Shown here one piece after another: positions 37,506 through 47,811 of a stretch of DNA of 64,000 nucleotides; position 1 is the stretch's first letter; every line of letters begins with the position of its first letter. Made by a program: the position numbers and the translations under genes. The notes beneath the pieces are model-generated. The model did not search any database. It worked only from the letters and a program-made list of their open reading frames with translations, and was not told where the DNA came from. Origin of the DNA: Winogradskyella sp. (GTDB lineage: Bacteria; Bacteroidota; Bacteroidia; Flavobacteriales; Flavobacteriaceae); the NCBI RefSeq assembly GCF_028289625.1, contig NZ_JANQOM010000038.1, forward strand, positions 1-64,000. Reading direction: 5' to 3'.

Positions 37506-38525
37506 ATGATTAAGGCACAAATTGCGGAGATAAAAGAACTTTTAGCAACACCAAAACATATTGTCGTTGTTCCACACAAAAATCCTGATGGTGATGCCAT
37601 GGGTTCTACCTTAGGGCTATATCAGTATTTAAAGGCTTACAATCACAGTGTGGTTGTTATTGCTCCAAACGATTATCCTGATTTTTTAAAATGGTTGCCA
37701 GGTAATGATTCGGTTTTAATTTTTGAAAGCCATGAAGAAGACAGTGAAGCTTTAATCCATAACGCCAACCTCATATTCACCTTAGACTTTAACGCTTTGC
37801 ATCGTACTGGTGGTATGACCGAAGTTTTGGAAAATTCTAAGGCTACTAAGATTATGATTGATCATCATCAACAACCAGATGATTATGCCAAATACACCTA
37901 TTCGGATGCCGGCATGTCTTCGACATGTGAAATGATTTACAATTTCATTGAATTCTTAGGCGACCTAGACAAAATAGATAGCACCATTGCCACCTGTTTG
38001 TACGCTGGCATTATGACGGATACTGGTTCATTTCGTTTTCCGTCAACCACAGGTAGAACTCATGAAATTGTCGGTGACCTAATTGCCAAAGGTGCCAATA
38101 ATGCTGAGATTCATAATAATGTTTTTGATACGAATAGTTACAGTCGATTACAACTTCTGGGAAGAGCGATGCAAAACCTTAAGGTAATTCCAGAATTACG
38201 TACCGCTTATATTACCTTATCCCAAGCTGAATTGGACGAATTCAACTTTAAAAAAGGTGATACCGAGGGTTTTGTCAATTATGGCTTATCCTTAAAGGGT
38301 ATTATCTTTGCCGCCATCTTCATTGAAAATCAACAAGAGAACATTGTAAAGGTATCGTTACGAAGCAAAGGCTCATTTTCGGTGAACCAATTTTCGAGAG
38401 CACATTTTAGTGGTGGTGGTCACGATAATGCCGCTGGAGGACGTTCTGAAGATGGTTTAAAGACTACTGTTGATAAATTTATTAGTATATTACCACAATA
38501 TAAAGATGAATTGTCCCCAAAATGA
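37506..38525 (+). CDS. nrnA: DHH family phosphoesterase (NrnA-like oligoribonuclease/pAp phosphatase)
   Basis: VVPHKNPDGDAMGSTLGLYQYL, IMIDHHQQPDDYA, GGGHDNAAGG; start moved to MIKAQIAEIKELL. Confidence 0.9.
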   Translation: MIKAQIAEIKELLATPKHIVVVPHKNPDGDAMGSTLGLYQYLKAYNHSVVVIAPNDYPDFLKWLPGNDSVLIFESHEEDSEALIHNANLIFTLDFNALHRTGGMTEVLENSKATKIMIDHHQQPDDYAKYTYSDAGMSSTCEMIYNFIEFLGDLDKIDSTIATCLYAGIMTDTGSFRFPSTTGRTHEIVGDLIAKGANNAEIHNNVFDTNSYSRLQLLGRAMQNLKVIPELRTAYITLSQAELDEFNFKKGDTEGFVNYGLSLKGIIFAAIFIENQQENIVKVSLRSKGSFSVNQFSRAHFSGGGHDNAAGGRSEDGLKTTVDKFISILPQYKDELSPK

Positions 38526-39055
38526 AGCACCTACACTACATAATTTTATTAGCTTTAGTAGTTTTGAGCTGCAAATCGCCCGAAGCGCGAATGCCAGAAA
38601 CAGTTCAGTCGGGTTCATTCCTTAAAGAATCTGCAGAACGTAACAAAAAGCTCAATGAAAAAGAACAACTACTCATCCAAGACATCATAAAAAATAATCC
38701 TGAAACGAATTATATTGCTTCCGAAAGCGGTTTTTGGTATTACTATACTGTCAAAGTGGAAAACGATACTATTCAGCCAGAATTTGGTGATATTATTGAT
38801 TTTCGGTACAACATCGCTGACATCCATGGTAATGAAATTTATGCCGAAGCCCAAAAGACCTATGTCATGGATAAGCAAGAATTATTCACAGGTTTACGTG
38901 AAGGTCTAAAATTGATGAAACCCAAAGAAAGCGTCACCTTTATTTTCCCATCACAAAAGGCATATGGCTATTATGGTGATGACAATAAAATAGGAACAAA
39001 CGTTCCACTAATTTGCGAAGTAACATTAAATACTATAACACAAGAAAATGATTAA
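38522..39055 (+). CDS. gldI: Gliding motility-associated peptidyl-prolyl isomerase GldI
   Basis: Lipoprotein (VVLSCKSPEARMP), FKBP-like domain (GLREGLKLMKPKESVTFIFPSQKAYGYYGD). Confidence 0.88.
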   Translation: MKHLHYIILLALVVLSCKSPEARMPETVQSGSFLKESAERNKKLNEKEQLLIQDIIKNNPETNYIASESGFWYYYTVKVENDTIQPEFGDIIDFRYNIADIHGNEIYAEAQKTYVMDKQELFTGLREGLKLMKPKESVTFIFPSQKAYGYYGDDNKIGTNVPLICEVTLNTITQEND

Positions 39056-40247
39056 AAAAGCCCTTACAGCATTTGTTGTATTAGTCGTATTGGTAAGTAG
39101 CTCTTGCCAAGAACGTTATCCAGATTTAGAAGACGGACTTTATGCCGAAATTATAACAACCAAAGGTACGATGGTAGCCAAACTGCATTATGATAAAGTA
39201 CCAGTAACTGTAGCTAATTTTGTAGCCCTTGCAGAAGGCAACCACCCAATGGTAGAAGAAAAATACAAAGGCGAACCATTTTATGATAGTCTTACTTTTC
39301 ATAGAGTCATGGATAAATTCATGATTCAGGGAGGTGATCCTTTAGGCACTGGTGCTGGCACACCTGGATACCGATTTGCAGCTGATTTTAGTCCAGACTT
39401 AAAACACGATAAACCTGGTATTCTATCCATGGCCAATGCTGGAGGTATCAATACCAATGGCAGTCAGTTTTTCATTACTGAAGTACCTTATGAAAGAGGT
39501 GATTTCTATGACGCCAATGGTAATTTAAAACCTTGTGATCAACGCGGTGTAAGCTGTCATTCCGTTTTTGGTGAATTGGTTCAAGGACTAGAAGTTCAAG
39601 ATTCTATTTCTAATGTGAAAGTAGCCGTAAGAAATAAACCTGTAGAAGATGTAATCATTGAAAAAGTAAATATTATTAGAAAAGGAAAAGATGCCAAATT
39701 CTTTGATGCGCCAAAAGTATTTGAAGAAGAAATGCCTAAAGTAGAGGCTAATTTCAAATCCATAAGGGATGAAGCTAAAAAGAAAGCAGAAGCATTAGCA
39801 AAACAAGCCAAAATGGACTGGTTAAAGAAGAATGAAGAGCTTAATGGCCGTCGTATTGATTCACCAACAGGAATGGCTATGATTTTTACGCAGGAAGGTA
39901 ATGGTGTACAACCTAATGCCTCTCAACAAGTAAATATTGACTGTGCAGGTTATTTTGAAGACGGCACTTTGTTCTGGACGACCAGGAAAGACGTGGCAGA
40001 AAAGAACGGTAAATACGACCAACGCCAAGACGAAGCTGGTCAGTATGCACCTTTTGCAATGCCTTATAATGAAACTGCTAGACTAGTTGCTGGGTTTAGA
40101 GAAGCCATGTTAAATATGAAAGTTGGAGATAAAGCAAGAGTGTTTATCCCTTATTATTTAGGCTATGGAGATGCAGGTAGACCACCTTTAATTCCAGGGA
40201 GAACAAACCTTGTATTTGATATTGAATTGGTGAGTATTAAAGAGTAA
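39048..40247 (+). CDS. Peptidylprolyl isomerase: cyclophilin domain plus C-terminal FKBP domain
   Basis: YDSLTFHRVMDKFMIQGGDPLGTGAGTPGYRF (cyclophilin) and FREAMLNMKVGDKARVFIPYYLGYGDAGRPPLIPGRTNLVFDIELV (FKBP). Confidence 0.92.
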   Translation: MIKKALTAFVVLVVLVSSSCQERYPDLEDGLYAEIITTKGTMVAKLHYDKVPVTVANFVALAEGNHPMVEEKYKGEPFYDSLTFHRVMDKFMIQGGDPLGTGAGTPGYRFAADFSPDLKHDKPGILSMANAGGINTNGSQFFITEVPYERGDFYDANGNLKPCDQRGVSCHSVFGELVQGLEVQDSISNVKVAVRNKPVEDVIIEKVNIIRKGKDAKFFDAPKVFEEEMPKVEANFKSIRDEAKKKAEALAKQAKMDWLKKNEELNGRRIDSPTGMAMIFTQEGNGVQPNASQQVNIDCAGYFEDGTLFWTTRKDVAEKNGKYDQRQDEAGQYAPFAMPYNETARLVAGFREAMLNMKVGDKARVFIPYYLGYGDAGRPPLIPGRTNLVFDIELVSIKE

Positions 40248-40266
40248 TCTCTTAAATATAAACAAC

Positions 40267-40314
40267 AAAAAGGCAGCTACACATCGACTACGCTTAGTGA
40301 CTAGCTGCCTTTTT
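40267..40314. terminator. Intrinsic terminator with long loop between convergent genes
   Basis: AAAAAGGCAGCTA / TAGCTGCCTTTTT (13-bp stem), 22-nt loop CACATCGACTACGCTTAGTGAC. Confidence 0.75.
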
Positions 40315-40333
40315 GGTTACTGAAATCCAAATG

Positions 40334-40403
40334 TGTCATGCTGAATGAAGTTCAGCATTTCATATTTAAAGCTTCGAGATTCTGAAATAAATTCAGAATG
40401 ACA
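40334..40403. repeat. Cloverleaf-like dispersed repeat
   Basis: Outer TGTCAT/ATGACA, inner ATGCTGAA-TGAAG-TTCAGCAT and ATTCTGAA-ATAAA-TTCAGAAT hairpins. Confidence 0.85.
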
Positions 40404-40411
40404 AAGTGATT

Positions 40412-41875
40412 TTAATTTTTTTGGGGAATGTGCTCTAAAATCTCGAGAACAAACTCCCAATATTTCTGAGCAGAAGATATTTGGGCACGTTCGTCTGGTG
40501 AATGTGCACCTTTAATATTTGGCCCGAAACTAATCATATCCATATCTGGATAATTCTGCCCTAGAATGCCACACTCTAAACCAGCATGACAAGCGGCCAC
40601 ATGAGGCTTCTCACCATTATTTAAACGTTCATAAATCGGTACCATAACTTTCAAAATCGCCGAATCCATATTTGGCGCCCAACCAGGATAGCTTCCTGAA
40701 AATTCAACATCACATCCAGCCAATTCAAAAGTAGACTTAAGCGCATTAGCTAAATCCATTTTTGAGGATTCTACAGAGCTACGTGTTAAACAGCCAACTT
40801 TTATTCCGCCATCTTTAATAACAACTCGTGCAATATTATTGGACGTTTCTACCAAATCAGGAATATCCGGACTCATACGATACACACCATTATGTGCCGC
40901 ATACAAAGCTTTAAGGATGTGCTCTTGAGCTTCAAATGGCATTACGGTTTTAGGCAAATCGGTTGCAGTGAACACCATCTCTAAGTCTGGCTCCATGGTT
41001 TTCAGTTCTTTCTTAATCGTTTTAGATAACGAATTCAAAACATTTAGTAGCAATTCTTCTTTATCAGCTCTAAAAACAACTACTGAAACACTCTCTCTAG
41101 GAATCGCATTGCGTAAACTTCCACCATCAATTTCAGCAATTTTAATATCTTCGATAACGGCATATAGCAAACGATTCATAATCTTATTGGCATTTCCCAA
41201 ACCTTCGTGAATTTGCATACCTGAATGCCCTCCTTGCAAACCTTTAACTTCGATTTTATAAGCTTTCATCCCCTCGATTGAAATAGGTTCAGGGTTATAA
41301 GCTCCTCTTGCTGTGATGTCGATACCACCAGCACAACCCACTCCGATTTCGTTATCTTCTTCAGTATCTAAATTCAATAGAATTTCACCTTTTAACAAAC
41401 CACCTTTTAAACCCATAGCACCTGTCATACCAGTTTCTTCATCAATCGTAAATAAGGCTTCCAAGTCTGGATGTGCTATGGCATCACTTTCTAAAATTGC
41501 CATAATCGTTGCGACTCCCAAACCGTTATCTGCACCAAGTGTAGTCCCTCTAGCTTTTACCCAATCACCATCAATATACATCTCTATACCTTGGGTATCA
41601 AAATCAAAAACCGTATCATTATTTTTTTGATGTACCATATCTAAATGCGACTGCATCACAATGGGTTTTCTGTCTTCCATACCTTTGGTCGCTGGTTTTC
41701 TAATAATGACGTTACCTACCTCATCTTCTATAGTTTCCAAACCTAGGCGCTCTCCAAAATCTTTCATGAATTTGATAACGCGTTCCTCTTTTTTTGAAGG
41801 ACGAGGTATGGCGTTTAAATCTGCAAATTTATTCCAAAGTGCTTTGGGTTCTAATGTTCTTATTTCTGAGCTCAT
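40412..41875 (-). CDS. pepD: Aminoacyl-histidine dipeptidase (PepD)
   Basis: VMQSHLDMVHQKNNDTVFDF, GTTLGADNGLGVATIMAILE, FTIDEETGMTGA; start moved to MSSEIRTLEP. Confidence 0.94.
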   Translation of the reverse strand: MSSEIRTLEPKALWNKFADLNAIPRPSKKEERVIKFMKDFGERLGLETIEDEVGNVIIRKPATKGMEDRKPIVMQSHLDMVHQKNNDTVFDFDTQGIEMYIDGDWVKARGTTLGADNGLGVATIMAILESDAIAHPDLEALFTIDEETGMTGAMGLKGGLLKGEILLNLDTEEDNEIGVGCAGGIDITARGAYNPEPISIEGMKAYKIEVKGLQGGHSGMQIHEGLGNANKIMNRLLYAVIEDIKIAEIDGGSLRNAIPRESVSVVVFRADKEELLLNVLNSLSKTIKKELKTMEPDLEMVFTATDLPKTVMPFEAQEHILKALYAAHNGVYRMSPDIPDLVETSNNIARVVIKDGGIKVGCLTRSSVESSKMDLANALKSTFELAGCDVEFSGSYPGWAPNMDSAILKVMVPIYERLNNGEKPHVAACHAGLECGILGQNYPDMDMISFGPNIKGAHSPDERAQISSAQKYWEFVLEILEHIPQKN

Positions 41876-41937
41876 ATTGATTATTTTTAGGTATACAAAA
41901 ATACAAAAAGACACATGATTTTTTCTATTTTTGAACC

Positions 41938-43005
41938 ATGCGCATCAATAAAAAACTTGGTCTAGTTATTTTTCTTGTTATCCAAATTCTTGTTATCCAA
42001 GTCTTAAAAAAATTTCCTGAATTTATTGAACAGTTTTACAGTAACGGCCTTTATATTTTTATTTCAAAGTTGATGCGTTATGCCTTTGGATGGATTCCTT
42101 TTTCTATTGGTGATATCTTCTATACATTGGCCAGCATCTACATAATTCGCTGGCTAATCTTTAATAGGAAACGTATCCTCAAAGACACTATAAATTGGTT
42201 GTTAGATATTGGTGCTACCCTATCTATGGCTTATTTTGCGTTTCATATCCTTTGGGCCTACAATTATTATAGACCACCACTTAATAAATCCTTGAATATT
42301 GAAGCAGAATACACCACAGAGCAATTAGTAGATTTTACAAAGCGTCTTATTAAAAAATCAAATGAAATTCATACCAAAATTGCAAAGAATGATTCAGCAA
42401 AGGTAGTAATGCCTTTTACCAAAACTGATGTGTTTGATAAAATGCAGGATGGTTACAATAAATTATCTGAAGATTATCCGATTTTTAAATATCAACCCAA
42501 AAGCATAAAAAAATCCATTTATAGTCTCCCTTTGACCTATATGGGGTTTTCGGGTTATCTAAATCCTTTTACTAATGAAGCCCAAGTTGATGGATTGATC
42601 CCAACCTACAAGTTTCCGACGACATCATGTCATGAAGCTGCGCATCAAATAGGTTACGCTGCTGAAAACGAAGCTAATTTTATAGGCTGTTTAGCCTCAA
42701 TTTATAATGAAGATGTTTATTTTAAATATTCGGGTTATACATTCGGTTTAAAATATTGCCTGGTTGAGATTTTTCGTAGAGATAAAAACGTATACTATGA
42801 TATACTCGAAACGGTTAATAAGGGTATTATAAAGAATTACGTAGAAGTCGATGAGTTTTGGAAATCTTATGAAAACCCTTTAGAACCCGTTTTTGAAAAA
42901 ACATATGATACATTTCTTAAATCCAATAACCAAGCTGCTGGTATGAAAAGCTATAGTTATGTGGTGGCGCTTTTGGTCAATTATTATGAAGGCAAAACGC
43001 TATAA
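41938..43005 (+). CDS. DUF3810 family membrane protein (HExxH-like)
   Basis: PTTSCHEAAHQIGYAAENEANFIGCLA; N-terminal TM segments. Confidence 0.85.
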   Translation: MRINKKLGLVIFLVIQILVIQVLKKFPEFIEQFYSNGLYIFISKLMRYAFGWIPFSIGDIFYTLASIYIIRWLIFNRKRILKDTINWLLDIGATLSMAYFAFHILWAYNYYRPPLNKSLNIEAEYTTEQLVDFTKRLIKKSNEIHTKIAKNDSAKVVMPFTKTDVFDKMQDGYNKLSEDYPIFKYQPKSIKKSIYSLPLTYMGFSGYLNPFTNEAQVDGLIPTYKFPTTSCHEAAHQIGYAAENEANFIGCLASIYNEDVYFKYSGYTFGLKYCLVEIFRRDKNVYYDILETVNKGIIKNYVEVDEFWKSYENPLEPVFEKTYDTFLKSNNQAAGMKSYSYVVALLVNYYEGKTL

Positions 43006-43042
43006 TTCAACGTATGCACAAATCGATGGCTTAGCAGCTTTA

Positions 43043-43831
43043 CTACTCAACAACTCTTGCGCCTTCAGGCATAGCAAACAAAGTATTATCAGGTACTTCT
43101 TCAGAAAGTACGATATCTAAAAACTCTACCGTGTTTCGTTTTTCTATGGGCTTGTTATTCTCATAGGTATACCAATCAATACTCTTAGGAACGGCCAACC
43201 CATTCACGGTTTGCCAATTGTTATATCTAATAAAGTGAAAGTCTTTGCTCTTCTCATTTTTTCCAAAAGTCACGGTATAACCCAACCATTCCATTTGTCC
43301 AGAATCAGCATCATAATAAATAATGTATTGGTCATCTGGCGAAACACCAATACCGGCTTCATAAGAAATTAAAATTCCTGGATAAGTTTTGCCTTCAAAA
43401 GTTAAGGGTTCGGCTTCTTCATATAAAATACCATCATCTCCAACAATAAAGGGCATAGCGTAGAAATACATCATTAAGCCTTTATAAAATTTTGCATTGC
43501 CTTTATATGCATTGCCTTCTTTTTCATTAACCCATAGACTATTGCCATCAAAGCCCAAAGTGTATGTTGGAGTATTAATCTGCTCTGCTCTGGTTTTTAA
43601 ATTTGTAGTTGTTACTTCTTTTCCATTTGGCTTATCCATGGTAAAAGATAAGGTTTTCATTTTGTTCCATTGGTCAATACCGCCATGGGCATCAAACACT
43701 TTGGTAATATTGTCTGGATAAATACTGGTTGTTACTTCTAAATCGTCGTTAGAGTAATCCGTTTTATTTTTTGCTTGCTGACAAGATATCGTCACAATAA
43801 GGATTATCAGTAATCCTATTAAATTTTTCAT
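43043..43831 (-). CDS. DUF6503-type lipoprotein
   Basis: Signal peptide ISCQQAKNKTD; FDAHGGIDQWNKMKTLSFTMDKP. Confidence 0.75.
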   Translation of the reverse strand: MKNLIGLLIILIVTISCQQAKNKTDYSNDDLEVTTSIYPDNITKVFDAHGGIDQWNKMKTLSFTMDKPNGKEVTTTNLKTRAEQINTPTYTLGFDGNSLWVNEKEGNAYKGNAKFYKGLMMYFYAMPFIVGDDGILYEEAEPLTFEGKTYPGILISYEAGIGVSPDDQYIIYYDADSGQMEWLGYTVTFGKNEKSKDFHFIRYNNWQTVNGLAVPKSIDWYTYENNKPIEKRNTVEFLDIVLSEEVPDNTLFAMPEGARVVE

Positions 43832-43881
43832 GTTTCGGTGGTTTAGTTGATGGGTTGGACGTATTTAAATTTAACCCATTA

Positions 43882-43907
43882 CAAAAAAGCTTCAGAAAAA
43901 TTCTGAA
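43882..43907 (-). terminator. Intrinsic terminator for the T9SS cargo gene
   Basis: Minus strand TTCAGAA-TTT-TTCTGAA-GCTTTTTTG. Confidence 0.6.
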
Positions 43908-43920
43908 ACTTAAAGATTAT

Positions 43921-46900
43921 TTAGTCGATTATCAATTTTTCTATCATGGAAATACTGCTATTGCGCAATCTTACAAAGTAAACGCCAGCACTTAGATTTG
44001 AAATATCGATAGTTGTACTGGTATTTAATCGCTCGGATTGTAAAAGCTTTCCTTGAATATCAATTATTTCCATTCTATAATCACCATTAACAGTATTAAA
44101 CTGAATCGTCACAAAAGCATTTGCCGGATTTGGATGCAAACTGAAATTAATAATTGTCTCATCGTCAACAGATAATGGCTCTACAAAAGTTGTTGTAAAA
44201 GTATTGGTGATTATTGGTGGGTTAAAGTCGAAATAAATGGCTGCGGAATTCGGAATAATATCACTAACAGCATAACCAACTTTTGGCTTAATTTTAAAGT
44301 AGACATAACCTATGCTGCCCTCAGCATCATCTTGCTCCGCAGGTAAGTCAATATCATCAAAAAACCATTCTAAATCGCTGCCTGTTCTAGTCACTACATA
44401 ATCATGACTAGATCGTATCATTTCGAACGTATCTTCATCCAATTGACTATCTAAAGCATCTTCAATCCTTACAAAGATAGCTTCTGCTGTACCGATATTC
44501 TGAAAACGTATGGTATAGTACAAATATTCATCGGACGATACAAAGTCATCATATACGATTTCTGATCCATGAACTTCCATTTTATCATTTGGGTCGTAAG
44601 AACCAATAACCACTTCAGAGAGTGTAGAGCTATTATTGTCTAAAACCGTATCGTTAGTAACTGTAGTATATGTAGCCGAATTTGTAACTATCTCATCTAA
44701 TGGTACAGTCACAGGAGTAAATAAAGTAATTGAAACTGTCTCACTTGTACTAGGCAAAAGGTCGACAAAATCTAATGTAAACCCATTTGCTGTAGTAGTC
44801 ACAGTTAAATTAGAATTGCTAACAGTTGTGGCATTAAGAAGCAGGTTATCATCGAGAATAAACTCAACTGAACCTGAAGAAATTGTACTTCCACTAAGAT
44901 TTTCAATGATGAGTGTGTTAGCATGTTCAAAACCTGGACGTGGTGATTCAAAGGGATTGATTAAATAAACTGCTAAATCCTGACAGGTTTCATTGTCGAT
45001 TACTGGAAAATCCACCTGTGTAATGTCACCAAGAATCGCACTTATATTTTCAAATGACGGTAAGTTTTGCGAATAGCAACTGTCAAAATCATCATCTACA
45101 TTAAACGTTATATCATAAAAATCGGATTCATTGTCACTAATAATCGTAAAGCTACCATTTGATGAGTTAACGACATTAATTATGCCATCGTTATTTTTCT
45201 CGTAGGTAAATGAGCCATTAGTAAAGCTGTTTTCATTTTCATCAAATGTGTTATTGGTATTGGTATCGTTAAACGCATTAACCCTGATTAAGCCTATGTC
45301 GTCGCAAATGCCGCCAACATCAAAACTTCCAGCTTTAAAAAATACAGCTGTGTCATACACGAAATCTGCATCATCGGCAATTACCAACTTAATATGATAG
45401 GTTTCTCCAATAGTTACGTTAGCCTCTGCCGTAAAAGGTACTGTTAGTCCATTGTAGGCAATAGGTGGCGCATCAGTCTGTATATATCCACTAAAAAACT
45501 CAGGATTTGCTGCGTCACAAACATCATTTTGTGGGTGAATATTAGTGATTAGTATTGGGAGATCAGTACCTGGAATAATCGCCAAATTAGTTGTATTCCC
45601 AGAAGCATCAGTTAATAAAAAGGCAAACGCATCAGAAAAATTGCATTCAAAATTATCCGTACCATATTCTTCAGAGGCCATTAAAAATTCAAAGCTTATC
45701 TGATCCACCACAGGCACAAAATCAAATTCAATGAAGGTCGCATTTCTAGAGTTTATACTCAATTCATTATCTAAATCCACATCACCAGGCCAGTTATTTG
45801 AACCAGAATTAGGTTGATTGTCATTTGGTCCACCTGCATCAGCCGCATTACCAGTAGAAATCAAAAGCCCTTCATTAAACGGAAAATTGCCACCTTCATA
45901 AACAAAATAACCAATACCATTGGGTTCAGTTATATTAAAACTGCTACCTGTTGAATAGGTAATATTAGAAATAGAGCTACAATCATTACCAATTAACACA
46001 TTTTGTACTAGCTCCTCAACTGTAAATTGCGATTGATCGACAACAAGATTACCTTCAAGCACAATGACTTCAATAGAAATAGAATCGGAGCAGCCTTCAG
46101 GATTATCATCAGCTACAGTAAGCGTAACGGTATAGTTACCCTCTAGACTGTATTGATGGGCAGTTTGAGTACCCGAAGCCATATTACCGTCCCCAAAATC
46201 CCAAGTATATGAGGCATTTGCTCCATCGACAGAGAATGTGGCACTCCCAATAAAAGAAACCTCATTTCCTACTTCTACAACTATGACTCCAGAGTCATTG
46301 ACTTCTGGTGCTGTACTATCTATTGATGCCATGATATCCTGACATGGCATACAAGTCTGATCAGCTACCAAGTTAAAACTTTCGATACGTCTATTACAAC
46401 CATAAGTATCAGATACAGCGACAAAAATAGTTTGAGGATTACTAGTATTTATAAAAGGGTCTGACAACGGATTGGCTAGATTGAGCGCATCGTCTTCAGA
46501 AATATGATACGTAACTAAAAGGTCAAAAGGATACATCTGACCAACTAGTACTTCATCGTTTTTAGATTCTAGGCTAAATTCTTCAAATCCGTCCATGCTT
46601 TCATCACAAATAACATAGTCTGATATGGAAGGTAATGGTGCTGTTCCTAATACAATAAGATCTAATTCAACAACAGCAAAACAAGTAGAATTATTATCTT
46701 CTATTACTGCGTATAATGGTTGAGAAAATGGAAAGATATTTGTATAAGGAATGGCTGTATTTATTGGGTTAATTTGAGCATCAGCATCAGCCTGGGTTTC
46801 ATAATAACTGACTGTTAAATTGTTAAATCCGCCTGTAATCTGGGCTGTCGCTTGTGCTAAATCGAACTCACCAAAACCATAGGTATCAAGGGCACTACAA

Positions 46901-47811
46901 GCAACTAGTGCATCAGGCTCATTAAAAGTCAAAACACCGTCAAAGGATACGTTAAATGTTTCCAAGAACGAGCAACCACTAATTATGTTAGTAGCTTGAA
47001 CAGTATAGTTGCCTTCTTGTGTAACAGTATAAGATGTATTTACGGCGTCTGGTATAATTGCACCATCTAACGACCATTCAAATACAAAACCCACAGGATC
47101 AACACCTGTATTGACCACTGTCGATTCACCTTCGCAGATATTAATATCATCTATAAAAAATGTTGGCACTGGATTTACAACTAAATCAAAATCAACAAGG
47201 ACAAAGCAACCTGTAACACTACTTTCCACTCTCGTATAAATGGTCTGTTGCCATGCCACTATATTTGCGTAACCGGTAGGATTGCTTATTGCATTAATAC
47301 CATTTGAAGCATCAGATACAGTTTCATAATAGTTGACCAGCACATCAACTTCTCCATTAAGAATCAATGCATCATTTAGTGTTAAATCAAATACGGAGAA
47401 TCCGTCACTATCATCATCGCAAATTTCTAAATCTGGAACTGGAATACTTGGTGAAGGCAATGGATTGACTCTTATGGTCAATGAAGTGGTATCATAATTT
47501 CCCGTATTAATATCCTCAACTCTAATAAATATGGTTTGAGGATTTACAACATTAACATAAGAAGTTGGCGAGGAAATGGCATTCGTGCCATTATCTGCAT
47601 CAATCAAAGTCTCATGATAAGTCAGCACAAAAACCGTTGGGTCTTGGCCACCTAATACTTCAGCTTCAACAATAGTCAAATCAAAAGCCTCAGATTCATC
47701 ACCACTATTATTGGAATCACATAATTCAAGGGTAGATGGTGGGTTTGCTATTTGAGAAAATGCACATAATGAAAACAGGATTAGTGTAAAGATGAGTAGT
47801 TGTTTTTTCAT
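43921..47811 (-). CDS. Large T9SS-secreted multi-domain protein (internal about 95-aa repeats, PKD, choice-of-anchor L, C-terminal sorting domain)
   Basis: Signal peptide; YTWDFGDGNMASGTQTAHQYSLEGNYTVTLTV (PKD); ITEPNGIGYFVYEGGNFPFNEGLLISTGNAADAGGPN (choice-of-anchor L); C-terminus FSLHPNPANAFVTIQF...AGVYFVRLRN. Confidence 0.9.
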   Translation of the reverse strand: MKKQLLIFTLILFSLCAFSQIANPPSTLELCDSNNSGDESEAFDLTIVEAEVLGGQDPTVFVLTYHETLIDADNGTNAISSPTSYVNVVNPQTIFIRVEDINTGNYDTTSLTIRVNPLPSPSIPVPDLEICDDDSDGFSVFDLTLNDALILNGEVDVLVNYYETVSDASNGINAISNPTGYANIVAWQQTIYTRVESSVTGCFVLVDFDLVVNPVPTFFIDDINICEGESTVVNTGVDPVGFVFEWSLDGAIIPDAVNTSYTVTQEGNYTVQATNIISGCSFLETFNVSFDGVLTFNEPDALVACSALDTYGFGEFDLAQATAQITGGFNNLTVSYYETQADADAQINPINTAIPYTNIFPFSQPLYAVIEDNNSTCFAVVELDLIVLGTAPLPSISDYVICDESMDGFEEFSLESKNDEVLVGQMYPFDLLVTYHISEDDALNLANPLSDPFINTSNPQTIFVAVSDTYGCNRRIESFNLVADQTCMPCQDIMASIDSTAPEVNDSGVIVVEVGNEVSFIGSATFSVDGANASYTWDFGDGNMASGTQTAHQYSLEGNYTVTLTVADDNPEGCSDSISIEVIVLEGNLVVDQSQFTVEELVQNVLIGNDCSSISNITYSTGSSFNITEPNGIGYFVYEGGNFPFNEGLLISTGNAADAGGPNDNQPNSGSNNWPGDVDLDNELSINSRNATFIEFDFVPVVDQISFEFLMASEEYGTDNFECNFSDAFAFLLTDASGNTTNLAIIPGTDLPILITNIHPQNDVCDAANPEFFSGYIQTDAPPIAYNGLTVPFTAEANVTIGETYHIKLVIADDADFVYDTAVFFKAGSFDVGGICDDIGLIRVNAFNDTNTNNTFDENENSFTNGSFTYEKNNDGIINVVNSSNGSFTIISDNESDFYDITFNVDDDFDSCYSQNLPSFENISAILGDITQVDFPVIDNETCQDLAVYLINPFESPRPGFEHANTLIIENLSGSTISSGSVEFILDDNLLLNATTVSNSNLTVTTTANGFTLDFVDLLPSTSETVSITLFTPVTVPLDEIVTNSATYTTVTNDTVLDNNSSTLSEVVIGSYDPNDKMEVHGSEIVYDDFVSSDEYLYYTIRFQNIGTAEAIFVRIEDALDSQLDEDTFEMIRSSHDYVVTRTGSDLEWFFDDIDLPAEQDDAEGSIGYVYFKIKPKVGYAVSDIIPNSAAIYFDFNPPIITNTFTTTFVEPLSVDDETIINFSLHPNPANAFVTIQFNTVNGDYRMEIIDIQGKLLQSERLNTSTTIDISNLSAGVYFVRLRNSSISMIEKLIID

